From the IMG/VR virus record IMGVR_UViG_3300047551_003799, positions 1 to 22,827 of that record: a stretch of DNA of 22,827 nt. The stretch is one strand, 5' to 3'. Positions 7,068 to 14,367 of the stretch are shown here, piece by piece (within the stretch, counting starts at the first letter, position 1; every line of letters starts with the position of its first letter). The stretch is from a virus. A program made the position numbers and the translations under genes. The notes beneath the pieces were generated by a model. It saw only the letters and a program-made list of their open reading frames with translations. It searched no databases and had not been told where the DNA came from.

Positions 7068-7604
7068 TTAACCGTCACTGCCTTCGGTGGGTGGCCGGTC
7101 TGGGTTAAACCGTTGCATTGGGCCAAACTGAGAGGCATCACCGCCCCTAAGCTCTTGCTCGATTTCCGCAATTTGTCGAGAGTACCGACCCGGAAAAGAT
7201 CGCTCAAGCTGGTTGAGGGATTGAGTCAACCGAGCTAATGCAATCTTGTAACGCTGTTTGTAATATTCTTTGTGGTCGTAAGCGACGCGAGCAAAGTCAA
7301 TCAATTCAGCGTGTTTGGCTTGGATTGACTCGACCCGCTCTTGCTCTCGATCAAGGTCGGCTCGCAATTGAGCAATCGTTTCCCGGTCGGTTGATCGAGC
7401 TGTTTCGACAATGTATCTTTCCCGTTCACTCAGTCGGGACTCCTGAACCTCCCATAGCTCGCGTTTTTGTTGGCGTTGCTTTTCGTTAAACTCTGCAATT
7501 TTGCCCAGGATTGCCCCAAGCCCAGCAAGGATTGCAGTGATTTCGATTGCGTTATCCTTGACAAGTTGAGCGATGTTGTGGGTGTTAGCTGGATCGACTG
7601 ACAT
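7068..7604 (-). CDS. Membrane-anchored coiled-coil protein, possible spanin-like lysis protein
   Basis: I chose the ATG at 7604 (178 aa); a longer frame from a TTG at 7691 would overlap the upstream gene by over 100 bases. One membrane segment (residues about 17-36, ITAILAGLGAILG) near the N-terminus is followed by a long charged coiled coil (about 37-150, many E, R, Q and K heptads) and a Pro-rich end. This is the plan of inner-membrane spanins (Rz type), in which a periplasmic coiled coil spans to the outer membrane; it could instead be a tail-linked or structural protein. The start overlaps the end of the preceding membrane-protein gene by 20 bases. No endolysin is seen nearby, so the lysis role is inference. 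Confidence 0.65.
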   Translation of the reverse strand: MSVDPANTHNIAQLVKDNAIEITAILAGLGAILGKIAEFNEKQRQQKRELWEVQESRLSERERYIVETARSTDRETIAQLRADLDREQERVESIQAKHAELIDFARVAYDHKEYYKQRYKIALARLTQSLNQLERSFPGRYSRQIAEIEQELRGGDASQFGPMQRFNPDRPPTEGSDG

Positions 7605-7953
7605 TATGGAAACGCCGCAATCGTATCGAAGCGGTGGAATTGGACAGGACGTTACTAAAAACGCTCCCAGAAATCCACGCAAAACTCGCAAATCTTAGCC
7701 CTTGCTCTGCCAAGAAAGATTGCAAAGAAATTACGCTCAACACCCCGATCAACAAATACTTCCAGCTACGCCAGACCCACCCAATCCGATAGAATTCCTT
7801 CAGGGTTCTTGCGAGAATTCCTGTCAGGTAGATCCCGGCATAGCCGTACAATTCCCGTTCTGTGACTTCTGGATTAACCGCCGTGACCCCAACCCAGAGA
7901 GCGAGTGAAAGTAGGAGCAGGGGATCGGTCAAAATCCCCCGGACGATGATCAT
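7585..7953 (-). CDS. Small multi-pass membrane protein, possible holin
   Basis: A 122-aa protein with three clear hydrophobic segments (about residues 8-25 LTDPLLLLSLALWVGVTAV, 35-51, 63-81 LLIGVLSVISL) and a weaker fourth (88-104). It ends in a basic, Arg-rich tail (IRLRRFHNVSRSS). Size and topology fit a holin, but no specific family was recognised. Its ATG overlaps the sheath stop codon (TAATG), so it is translationally coupled to a very highly expressed gene, which would be unusual for a lysis timer. It forms a pair with the following coiled-coil protein. Confidence 0.6.
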   Translation of the reverse strand: MIIVRGILTDPLLLLSLALWVGVTAVNPEVTERELYGYAGIYLTGILARTLKEFYRIGWVWRSWKYLLIGVLSVISLQSFLAEQGLRFASFAWISGSVFSNVLSNSTASIRLRRFHNVSRSS

Positions 7954-10031
7954 TAGGCGGCCACCGTCCCCAGCGAAGAGAGTCGCGTGATGTCGATCCG
8001 CTGCTCAAAAACGATCCGTTGCGCCCCTGGCATTGGAGTTACTTCGTAATCGAACCGAACGATTCCCTTGGCTAACTCAGTGGGTGGGTTCTTCCTGCGG
8101 TCGTAAGAGCATTTACCCCAGACGATGGCCCCGAGTGTCACCTGGAAATCCAGAAACGCATTGACCGTGGCCGGCACGTTGGCGATCACCGTGTTGAGGG
8201 GTTGATCAATATAGATGAGGCAAGCCCGTTCGAGTGCGAACTGCATCACGTCCAGAGTGCGGCGTACCGAGACCAAATTCTGGATCTCAGCACTGGCCGG
8301 GTAGCCTGCGGAGTAAGCCCCCCAAGAAACGAACCCGGTCGCATAATCCCGATAGATGGTGCTAATCCCGGCCCCCGTCAGCAGGTTCACTTCGCTGTTC
8401 GGGTCGTTATGCACCGAAGTCAACAACCGCTCCATACCCTGGACTGCGTTTAATTCTTTGTTGGATGGGCTGAACCAGTAGCCAAAATCCAGATCGGTCG
8501 CTGAGGCCATGGCCACCCAACGACGCGAGTAGGGTTCTAGCACTGCCTTGTTGAGCGTGGTATCGAAGGTCTCGACATGGGGATAGCAGAGAACGACCCG
8601 CTCGGATGATGTGAAGAAATTCTCAGCAGGGCCGGCCGATCCGCGTGACTCCAGAGCTTCTTGCACCGTCAGCCCCAAGGGAGCGTCAATCGCTGCAATG
8701 GCCCGCGTGTTTTCCACGTAAGCCTCAAGCGCTTGGGCTACCTCGATTCGGTCTGACCAGCCAGGGGCCGCGACTAGCATGGGTTGGAACCCGAGCCGCT
8801 GCATTGACCCTAACCAAGCCTGAATCCCGGTGCGACTGCCATCATCCAAGGTTTCACCGATGATTTCAGCGCTGGTTACTTCCGAAGGATATTCGTAGGA
8901 AACCGACACTTCAGCATTAGCCGCGATCCGTTGCTGCAATCCGTCAGTAACCCGCGTGATCGTGCCTGCGATAGGATCGATCACATAATCCCGATTTTCC
9001 TCGAACACCACGCTCGGTTCGGTGTAAGACACTCGGATGGCTGCATTGGGTGGAATCAGCCCGCTCGCCACCCGCGTGATCACCCCATCGGCATAGGTGA
9101 AATCATCGCCCAAGGTGTAGGTGGTAAAACCATCCAGGCTCGCAACCGTCCCGATCACCACCTTGGTATAGGTCACTCGCAATCGAGCGCCGGACGGGAT
9201 TGAGCCACCGCCAACCCGGGTAATTACACCCGATGCCACCGTGAAATCCGTGGTCAGTGCGTAGGCCGTGCCCGACAGCGATTCCACCTTGAGGATGTCT
9301 GCGCTGGGTTCCCCGGTGTCGTAGAGGTTGCCGGACGCTCCAATCGTGCGCGTCACCTGTCGAGGCATGGTGATTGAATCAACGCCGGTATCGTAGACCG
9401 CGATCACCGTGCCCAATGCCGGGATCGTGCCGGTCGCCACGCGCGTGATTGTTTGGCCTGTGATTGTGTAATCCGTGGTGAGTGCGTAGGTTGCACCGGC
9501 GGGTGAGCGCAAAGCCACCAACGTTGCCCCGGTCGGTAGCGTCACCGTGCCCGGTGTGCCCACAAAGGTTAGGGATTCTGCGGTGCGAGTCGCGCCCTTG
9601 AATCGGAACGATCCAAGATAACCGGCCGTCCCCTCGATGGCGATTAGGTCGATATTGGCCTCACCTGGCTTGGTTCCTTCCAGCGTCAACACATCGCCAT
9701 CGAAGCTAACGGTTTCAGCCGCAATGTTGAGATGCACCGCCGGATCGAACACATTGATCGCAATAATCAGCCCGCCGCCGTGATCGTCCCGGGCCTTTGC
9801 GTCGTAAGGCAGCGAGTAGCCGGGAAGTCTCGGGCCCAAGTATTGCGCCGCGTCACGGTCGTTGGCAATCAGCACCGGCTCGTTAATCTTGCGATCGCCT
9901 GCGGCCAATTTGTGGATCGGAGCCGTGCCGATGTAACCAATCGTGCTGGTTCGAGTAATCTGAACCGGAACCAAGCCGGTCGGAATTTCTACAAACTGAA
10001 CGCCGCGAATAAATTCACCAATCGAGGCCAT
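7953..10031 (-). CDS. Contractile tail sheath protein with beta-rich module insertion
   Basis: A 692-aa sheath subunit, longer than the usual 390-500. The N-terminus has the sheath signature: FIRGVQFVEIPTGLVPVQ, then TIGYIGTAPIH and VLIANDRDAAQYLG (residues about 7-66), and GGLIIAINVFDP. The C-terminal third matches the conserved sheath core, with LVSVRRTLDVMQFALERAC, a helix (PATVNAFLDFQVTLGAIVWG) and the closing strands EQRIDITRLSSLG. Between them, residues about 180-384 contain four tandem copies of a roughly 35-65-residue module of the form D(Y/F)...(G)xITRV..G.IP....(V/R)VSY. In a sheath this insertion would project outward, so it may decorate the tail surface. ATG start with GAGG about 9 bases upstream. 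Confidence 0.9.
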   Translation of the reverse strand: MASIGEFIRGVQFVEIPTGLVPVQITRTSTIGYIGTAPIHKLAAGDRKINEPVLIANDRDAAQYLGPRLPGYSLPYDAKARDDHGGGLIIAINVFDPAVHLNIAAETVSFDGDVLTLEGTKPGEANIDLIAIEGTAGYLGSFRFKGATRTAESLTFVGTPGTVTLPTGATLVALRSPAGATYALTTDYTITGQTITRVATGTIPALGTVIAVYDTGVDSITMPRQVTRTIGASGNLYDTGEPSADILKVESLSGTAYALTTDFTVASGVITRVGGGSIPSGARLRVTYTKVVIGTVASLDGFTTYTLGDDFTYADGVITRVASGLIPPNAAIRVSYTEPSVVFEENRDYVIDPIAGTITRVTDGLQQRIAANAEVSVSYEYPSEVTSAEIIGETLDDGSRTGIQAWLGSMQRLGFQPMLVAAPGWSDRIEVAQALEAYVENTRAIAAIDAPLGLTVQEALESRGSAGPAENFFTSSERVVLCYPHVETFDTTLNKAVLEPYSRRWVAMASATDLDFGYWFSPSNKELNAVQGMERLLTSVHNDPNSEVNLLTGAGISTIYRDYATGFVSWGAYSAGYPASAEIQNLVSVRRTLDVMQFALERACLIYIDQPLNTVIANVPATVNAFLDFQVTLGAIVWGKCSYDRRKNPPTELAKGIVRFDYEVTPMPGAQRIVFEQRIDITRLSSLGTVAA
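8880..9494 (-). repeat. Four tandem ITRV modules within the sheath gene
   Basis: The four protein modules lie at residues about 182-213, 256-289, 303-337 and 343-382 of the sheath. Shared core: T-D-(Y/F)-T, a Gly turn, ITRV, then G-x-IP and V-x-(Y)T. They are too diverged at DNA level to recombine easily. The same module occurs twice in the gp36-like gene at 11156-11500. Confidence 0.75.
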
Positions 10032-10034
10032 GAG

Positions 10035-10670
10035 CTAATCCTCATCTTTATAGGGAATCGTGAGCAATCGGGGCTTGGGTGGGTTGCCGTTCGGAGTGTG
10101 TGGATTGAGCGGGGGTGACTCAGGATCGTTGGGGTCTGAGAGGGTCGGATCTGGGATGATGGGCCGCCCCGCCGCGTCAAGGTCAGGCTGTCCTGGTGTT
10201 TGCAGGTCAAACAGGATTGCCTTGGCCAGGGGTTCGGGTTCTGGGGTGTTGTCAGCGACAGCCAAGACCGGCACTGAGATTTGTAGGGTGTATTGCCAAA
10301 TCCTGCGAGTGCCCTTGTCGATTCCCTCGTAGGTGGCACGGGTCAAGGCGGCAACCGTTCGAGCGTGTGGCAACCTAGCCCCAATCAACCGGGATTGTGC
10401 GATCGCGACCATCGCTTCGACCGAATCCAGCTCGACATGGCCCAAGGCCACCACCCATAGCGCCTCACCCTTTTGGCTTGGAACCAAGCGGCCCTCGGAT
10501 GTTGCCCACCGGATTTCGTCTAACCCAACCCAGCAATAGCCACGAAACGAGCCTTCTGAAACCTCAGCCTCAGCTAACGGGTTGGGCACTTTGGGCATCA
10601 CCCCAAATGGCTCGAAAGGAACAATCAGGCGATCGATAATCCCAAGCCGCTGGTCAGCAATCCAACTCAT
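10035..10670 (-). CDS. Mu gp37-like tail/connector protein (DUF1834 type)
   Basis: A 211-aa protein immediately before the sheath gene, the position of Mu gp37 (head-tail joining or tail terminator-like). The N-terminal domain has WIADQRLGIIDRLI, FGVMPKVPN and a strand pattern around GHVELDSVEAMVAIAQSRLI, then RIWQYTLQISVPVL. The C-terminal 50 residues are Pro/Asp-rich and likely disordered. I chose the ATG at 10670 because it overlaps the upstream stop (ATGA) and has GAGGGG seven bases before it; a GTG two codons upstream is possible. The assignment rests mainly on position and moderate pattern match. Confidence 0.7.
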   Translation of the reverse strand: MSWIADQRLGIIDRLIVPFEPFGVMPKVPNPLAEAEVSEGSFRGYCWVGLDEIRWATSEGRLVPSQKGEALWVVALGHVELDSVEAMVAIAQSRLIGARLPHARTVAALTRATYEGIDKGTRRIWQYTLQISVPVLAVADNTPEPEPLAKAILFDLQTPGQPDLDAAGRPIIPDPTLSDPNDPESPPLNPHTPNGNPPKPRLLTIPYKDED

Positions 10671-11599
10671 TGCCACCCCTCAAGCCGTCGCTGCGTAAAG
10701 GTTTGAGGTACAGCGCCGTAGGAGATATAGCGGCTATCTAAGCCCGTTCCGAACTCTGGTGGAATTACCCCGCCGCCCTTGCCTTTATCTCGTAATCGAG
10801 ATAGGGCTAGCTCTGCCTGAGTCCAAATGTCTTGCCCCTGTTGCGGGTCAAGGTGGTATCGGGCAAACGAGATCGCAATCCACTGGCGAGAGTCAAACTC
10901 AGGGGTGCTCCCACCCACTGCATTCCACTCCAGGTAAGGGCCGGCTGCTGAGTCGATCACCGCTGTGGCATGTTCGAGGTGGATTGACAACTTGGCCCAA
11001 TCGGGTTCGGTTGCGTAATCCCGTCCCTCTCCATTGCCGTTTTGGGTGAGCCGGGTTGTTTCCTTCAGTCCGATGGCCCTGACAAAATCCGCCGGGGTCG
11101 CGTAGAACCCAGAGAGGTCAATGGCTTCAGGGTCTTCAGGTACGTTCCGCCCAAAGCAGGAATAGGAGATAGCCAACTCATCAGCCACCGGGATGCGGCC
11201 GCTCGGAACCCAGACCAGCTCACCCTTTTCGAGGTCTGCGAAGTAGTCCCCAGCATCACCCGCGATGGCCCGTTGGTAGGGCAGCGGCTCGATTGAACGC
11301 AGCTCAAGGGATTCAATCGGATAGGTCGCCAGTACGCCACCGGACGGGCCAATCAAAACCGGCTCGTTTGCCACCGTCCCCAACACAGTCGAGTAAGTGG
11401 CCAGCAGCACGGCATTGAGAGAAACCCGGCCGTTAGGGAGCCGCGTGATTTCCCCGGTCTCAAGATCGGCCGCGTAGTCCTTATCAGCCACCAGCAGCGA
11501 GTTAGTCGGCAGCACGCGCAAGTCCCAAATCCACTGATGAGGGAGTGAGATCTTGAGTGCGCCGTTAAACGTGCTAGTGATGGTAAAGGTTGCGGCCAT
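10667..11599 (-). CDS. Mu gp36-like (DUF1320) head-tail connector with N-terminal sheath-type modules
   Basis: The C-terminal half (about residues 165-295) shows the DUF1320 plan: FYATPADFVRAIGLKE, LTQNG, then a helix of the form LEHATAVIDSAAGPYLEW, ISFARYHLD and LALSRLRDKGKGGGVIP. DUF1320 proteins (Mu gp36) lie between capsid and sheath genes and act in head-tail joining. The N-terminal 150 residues are additional: two beta modules (about 34-70 and 114-147) with YAADLETGEITRLPNGR and DYFADLEKGELVW(V)PSGRIP. They are the same kind of module inserted four times in the sheath encoded two genes downstream. A normal DUF1320 protein is about 130-150 aa, so this one is roughly doubled. Confidence 0.78.
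   Translation of the reverse strand: MAATFTITSTFNGALKISLPHQWIWDLRVLPTNSLLVADKDYAADLETGEITRLPNGRVSLNAVLLATYSTVLGTVANEPVLIGPSGGVLATYPIESLELRSIEPLPYQRAIAGDAGDYFADLEKGELVWVPSGRIPVADELAISYSCFGRNVPEDPEAIDLSGFYATPADFVRAIGLKETTRLTQNGNGEGRDYATEPDWAKLSIHLEHATAVIDSAAGPYLEWNAVGGSTPEFDSRQWIAISFARYHLDPQQGQDIWTQAELALSRLRDKGKGGGVIPPEFGTGLDSRYISYGAVPQTFTQRRLEGWQ
11156..11500 (-). repeat. Two ITR-type modules in the gp36-like connector gene
   Basis: The N-terminal half of the protein carries two copies of the pattern DY-x-x-D-L-E-x-G-E-(I/L)-x-x-x-P-(N/S)-G-R-(V/I), followed by a hydrophobic strand ending in (T/S)YS. This parallels the sheath modules (DYxx...G.ITRV..G.IP...VSY). Same strand, 1.7 kb upstream of the sheath copies. 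Confidence 0.65.
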
Positions 11600-11601
11600 G
11601 G

Positions 11602-11805
11602 CTATTCGCTGTCCTTGGGTGGGGTCGCTTTCTTCGGAGCAGGTTTAGGTGCTGCAACGGGTTCGGGTTCAGGCTCAATGAATAGTTCTGCGTAACCTCG
11701 CTGCAAGAATGTTGCAACCGAACTAGGCGGCAACTCGACAACCTCATCCGGTAAGCGCCGCACTCGATTGAGCGTGACGGGTACGAGCAATTTGTACTTA
11801 GCCAC
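11602..11805 (-). CDS. Small capsid-region protein with Lys/Pro/Glu-rich tail
   Basis: A 67-aa protein in the gp35 position (between capsid and gp36). It starts at a GTG that overlaps the capsid stop (TAGTG). Residues 1-42 form a small beta-type domain (KYKLLVPVTLNRVRRL, VVELPPSSVATFLQRGYAEL); residues 43-67 are a low-complexity E/P/K tail. The N-terminal domain resembles the first 45 residues of the 157-aa protein at 15206-15679. Exact family not recognised. Confidence 0.6.
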   Translation of the reverse strand: MAKYKLLVPVTLNRVRRLPDEVVELPPSSVATFLQRGYAELFIEPEPEPVAAPKPAPKKATPPKDSE

Positions 11806-12794
11806 TAGATCACCTCCTGAGCCAAAAAGGCCGCGCCCTGTCCTGTGACCACAACCTGACGGTCGTAGTTGACCCCATAGACGATGCTCTTTTGGGCCCG
11901 TTCTTCGTAGGGCGTTTCGGCTGCTGGCATCCCATCCAACACATAGGTATAAAACGCAGAAGGCTCTTGCATCGAAACATCAATGGTTGGCGTGTAGGAA
12001 ACGACACCGCGCCCGATGGCATTAGGGTTCACATAGGCCAAGATCGCGCTCTTGCCCCAAGCCATATCGCCCAATTCCTCGCCCTCTCCTTCTGCCAAAT
12101 GAACCGCGTCACCCACGATCACTTGGGCTAATCCCCACATTTCAGCCAGCATTTCAGGGGTGAGCGTTTCCCGGCTGGTGTGTTTGATGCGGTCACGAAT
12201 ATCTTCGTGATCATCCAAAGCATCAAACACCTCGGAACCCAAAAACAAAGTGTTGGGTTTAATCCCAATCGAGCGCCGCACTTGCTGGGCCCAATCCTTG
12301 ACTTGACGGAACGGGCGGGATCGGGTAGCACCCTCACCCACCGACCATTTGTCATTGCCAGTGAGGATCGTTCTGTGGTTCGCATCGTAGTTAGCCGGAT
12401 TGGCCACCACGTCAGCGATTTCCTTTTCGAGGTTCAGGGCGTGAGCGCCCATGAGAGCCTGCATGGTGGCCGCTTCGTAGCCGATGCCAATCGTCCCCTC
12501 GGTTTCCTGAATCTCGGTTAAATCCGCCAAATGCTCCAGGGAGTGTTGATCAATTTCGTAGGGGTCGGCACTGTAGCCCCATTCGATCCGATTACTGTGC
12601 CCGCGTACCGACCGCTTCGTTTTGTAGGTCGCAAAGGCTTCTTTACCAAAAGCCACCACCTTGCCCGAACGCTTAGGCGACGACACAATCGGACAAAGAG
12701 CAGTGCCAACGAGCGTGGCATTTTTCCAGCCTCGAACGATGGTGGTCAGAACCGGATCAATTCCGATCCGGCGTTCTTTCAATGACATTGGCAT
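11805..12794 (-). CDS. Major capsid protein (Mu T-like)
   Basis: A 329-aa major capsid subunit. I chose the ATG at 12794, three bases after the upstream stop; an upstream start would overlap the decoration gene. The N-terminus (SLKERRIGIDPVLTTIVRGW, then LCPIVSSPKRSGKVVAFGKE) matches a capsid family of Mu-like phages with the pattern 'DPVLT.IA.GY....F....LFP.V.V.K..GKI..FGKE'. HSLEHLADLTE, the central helices (ALNLEKEIADVV, VKDWAQQVRRSI), NTLFLGSEVFDALDDHEDI and a C-terminal YGVNYDRQVVVTGQGAAFL follow in the same order. Neighbours (protease, decoration, gp36) confirm the role. Confidence 0.88.
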   Translation of the reverse strand: MPMSLKERRIGIDPVLTTIVRGWKNATLVGTALCPIVSSPKRSGKVVAFGKEAFATYKTKRSVRGHSNRIEWGYSADPYEIDQHSLEHLADLTEIQETEGTIGIGYEAATMQALMGAHALNLEKEIADVVANPANYDANHRTILTGNDKWSVGEGATRSRPFRQVKDWAQQVRRSIGIKPNTLFLGSEVFDALDDHEDIRDRIKHTSRETLTPEMLAEMWGLAQVIVGDAVHLAEGEGEELGDMAWGKSAILAYVNPNAIGRGVVSYTPTIDVSMQEPSAFYTYVLDGMPAAETPYEERAQKSIVYGVNYDRQVVVTGQGAAFLAQEVI

Positions 12795-12796
12795 AG

Positions 12797-13216
12797 TTAG
12801 AACCAGATGATGTTGGCGAGTTGGGGATTCGTAGCAGACGGGGGCGATGCCCACTCGCCTTGGGCGAAAACACCGACCGCATTAGCCGCGCTTGTTCCGA
12901 CGATTGCTTGGCCGTTTGTGCCGGGGGCTGCAAAGGTGGCCGCCATCGTGCCGGAAAAGGTATAGCGGGGATAAACCGCCGTGCCCTGATCAGCGAAGTT
13001 GAAACCCGTGCCAACCCGAACGGAACAAAGCCCGCCGGTCGCCACCGTCACGACCTCGCCCGCTTGGGCCGCATGTTGGGCAATCCCGAGCTTTTGGGTA
13101 GCAGAAGTCCCGAGCTGGCCAGTCTGAACGTCCACAAAGTGGAACACGGGGATGTTGGTCGTTGCCTTGACGGTCAACACGTCTTCAGGGTGTTGCTGCG
13201 GAAATAGTCCTGCCAT
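12797..13216 (-). CDS. Capsid decoration/cement-like protein
   Basis: A 139-aa protein between protease and major capsid genes. It is Gly/Ala/Thr/Val-rich with no charged helix and an alternating strand pattern (FHFVDVQTGQLG, LGIAQHAAQAGEVVTVATGG, LCSVRVGTGF, VYPRYTFSG). This fits the DUF2190 type of capsid cement/decoration proteins, which bind the outer capsid surface and stabilise it. Start ATG coupled to the upstream stop (TAATG). Confidence 0.7.
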   Translation of the reverse strand: MAGLFPQQHPEDVLTVKATTNIPVFHFVDVQTGQLGTSATQKLGIAQHAAQAGEVVTVATGGLCSVRVGTGFNFADQGTAVYPRYTFSGTMAATFAAPGTNGQAIVGTSAANAVGVFAQGEWASPPSATNPQLANIIWF

Positions 13217-13764
13217 TAGTTACCCCCTACGGCCTTCAGGGCCTTTAAATAATCAACGTTGTTTTCGGCTGCGTAGGCCAGGGCCTTTTGGTGCAAAGCC
13301 AGGGACTCGCGATCAACCTCAGTTCCCGGCGGGGCGTTGAACTCCATCACGGGTTCGGGCGTTTCGTCCGGGGTCACGACCGGAGCGGTCGGGTCAAATT
13401 CACCAAAGGCTTGAGCCAAAAACTCCAGGTGATACTCAACCGGGGACTTGCCACCCACCGCAAATTCAGGCGAGACGGACTTGGAAAGGGAAGCCAGGAA
13501 TTCGACTTGATCGGAACGATGGGGCGCTAACTCAGGCCGGCTGCTGGCCAGTTCATCAAAGCGACGGGTCAAGCGCTCGGTTTCCAGTTGGTCGCGAGTG
13601 GCTGAATATTCCAGCGATAGAGCCTTGTTCTGTTGAGCAAGCTGTTCCACTTGACGGCGCAACTCTGCGATTTCGGCGCTGTTGTCAGGAGCTTGATAGG
13701 TCGGCTCGGTTGCAGCCGGTGGCGATTCAGGGGTTTCGGTTTCCGGGGTGATCGGATCAGTCAT
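13216..13764 (-). CDS. Possible internal-start scaffold (Mu gpZ analogue)
   Basis: Inside the protease frame an ATG at 13764 (residue 148, MTDPITPETETPESPP) lies at the border between the protease domain and the coiled-coil scaffold half. In Mu, the scaffold gpZ is made from an internal start in gene I. Here there is no convincing Shine-Dalgarno sequence in front, so the claim rests on position and analogy. Confidence 0.35.
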   Translation of the reverse strand: MTDPITPETETPESPPAATEPTYQAPDNSAEIAELRRQVEQLAQQNKALSLEYSATRDQLETERLTRRFDELASSRPELAPHRSDQVEFLASLSKSVSPEFAVGGKSPVEYHLEFLAQAFGEFDPTAPVVTPDETPEPVMEFNAPPGTEVDRESLALHQKALAYAAENNVDYLKALKAVGGN

Positions 13765-14205
13765 GGTGATTTCGTAAGTAAAATCCACGTCCCCAGAGGC
13801 ATAGGCGTTTTGCAGTCCAGGGATCGCGGGTGGTACGGCCCCAAGCAAACCCACATGAGCCAAGCCCCATTTCCCAGGACGTGGATTGGATGGATGCTCA
13901 GGATGCCAGAGCTTCACGGAGATTTTTCTAAAGGGGCGAAACGGTGCGCTCAAAAACTCTCGGATACCAGGGGCTAGCTTGTCTTCGTCATAGGACGCGA
14001 TCAACTTGCCAGCATTTAGCTTCAGGGATTCAACCCACCCAAGGGCGGGATCGTCAGTCTTGGGATGGCCTGCAACCAACGGCACGGGAGCGGCCGCCAA
14101 ATCTTGCTCAACGATTTCGGGTAACTCGCTACTGAAGGATCGAGTATTGCCCGCTGAATCCGTCCACTCTCCCTGTGCAAAAACCTCGATATCACGAATC
14201 GCCAC
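13216..14205 (-). CDS. Mu gpI-like prohead protease, possibly with nested scaffold
   Basis: A 329-aa protein. The GTG at 14205 has a strong GGAGGGG site (14210-14216) four bases upstream; a longer frame from TTG at 14295 has none. The N-terminal domain (about 1-140) has EVFAQGEWTDSAGNTRSFSS, PLVAGHPKTDDPALGWV (conserved GHP), then FRPFRKISVKLW (conserved Ser) and HVGLLGAVPPAIPGLQNA, the order found in Mu gpI-type proteases that mature the prohead. After a Pro/Thr/Glu-rich linker, residues about 165-235 form a coiled coil (AEIAELRRQVEQLAQQNK), as in the scaffold part of Mu gene I. The stop overlaps the next start (TAATG). Confidence 0.88.
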   Translation of the reverse strand: MAIRDIEVFAQGEWTDSAGNTRSFSSELPEIVEQDLAAAPVPLVAGHPKTDDPALGWVESLKLNAGKLIASYDEDKLAPGIREFLSAPFRPFRKISVKLWHPEHPSNPRPGKWGLAHVGLLGAVPPAIPGLQNAYASGDVDFTYEITMTDPITPETETPESPPAATEPTYQAPDNSAEIAELRRQVEQLAQQNKALSLEYSATRDQLETERLTRRFDELASSRPELAPHRSDQVEFLASLSKSVSPEFAVGGKSPVEYHLEFLAQAFGEFDPTAPVVTPDETPEPVMEFNAPPGTEVDRESLALHQKALAYAAENNVDYLKALKAVGGN

Positions 14206-14367
14206 GTTGCCCCTCCAAACTTCTTTTCCTACTTTCACCGGGCGGCTCCCTTCAGGGGCGTTAACCCCGGAAACGTTCTGGGATCCCCCGCCCAAAAGAG
14301 TAGGGTTAAGTTTTAGATGTCGGCAGTCTGCAATTACGATTAGGGTGTCGTCTTATTTTTGTTAACG
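14206..14367. promoter_or_regulatory. Divergent intergenic region between protease gene and plus-strand regulator
   Basis: 162 bases without a gene, the only divergent gap inside the head block. It must hold the promoter of the regulator and may hold one for the capsid/tail operon. It contains a GGGG-TTAACG-CCCC hairpin (minus strand, about 14255-14268) upstream of the protease ribosome site. No consensus promoter stood out: TTGCAG with a poor CTTAAC 17 bases on (minus strand) is the best I see. Confidence 0.35.

Noticed and set aside
7605-7691. N-terminal extension of the coiled-coil membrane protein from a TTG at 7691
   Set aside because: Would overlap the upstream gene by 107 bases and has no ribosome site; the ATG at 7604 gives a normal membrane-anchor start.
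12795-12854. N-terminal extension of the major capsid protein
   Set aside because: Would overlap the decoration gene; MPMSLKERR at 12794 directly follows its stop and matches the family start.
14260-14366. Two GTTAAC palindromes (14260-14265 and 14361-14366) as possible operators of the regulator
   Set aside because: The same hexamer or close variants occur inside coding sequence elsewhere (for example near 7067 and 20460), so there is no enrichment to support an operator.
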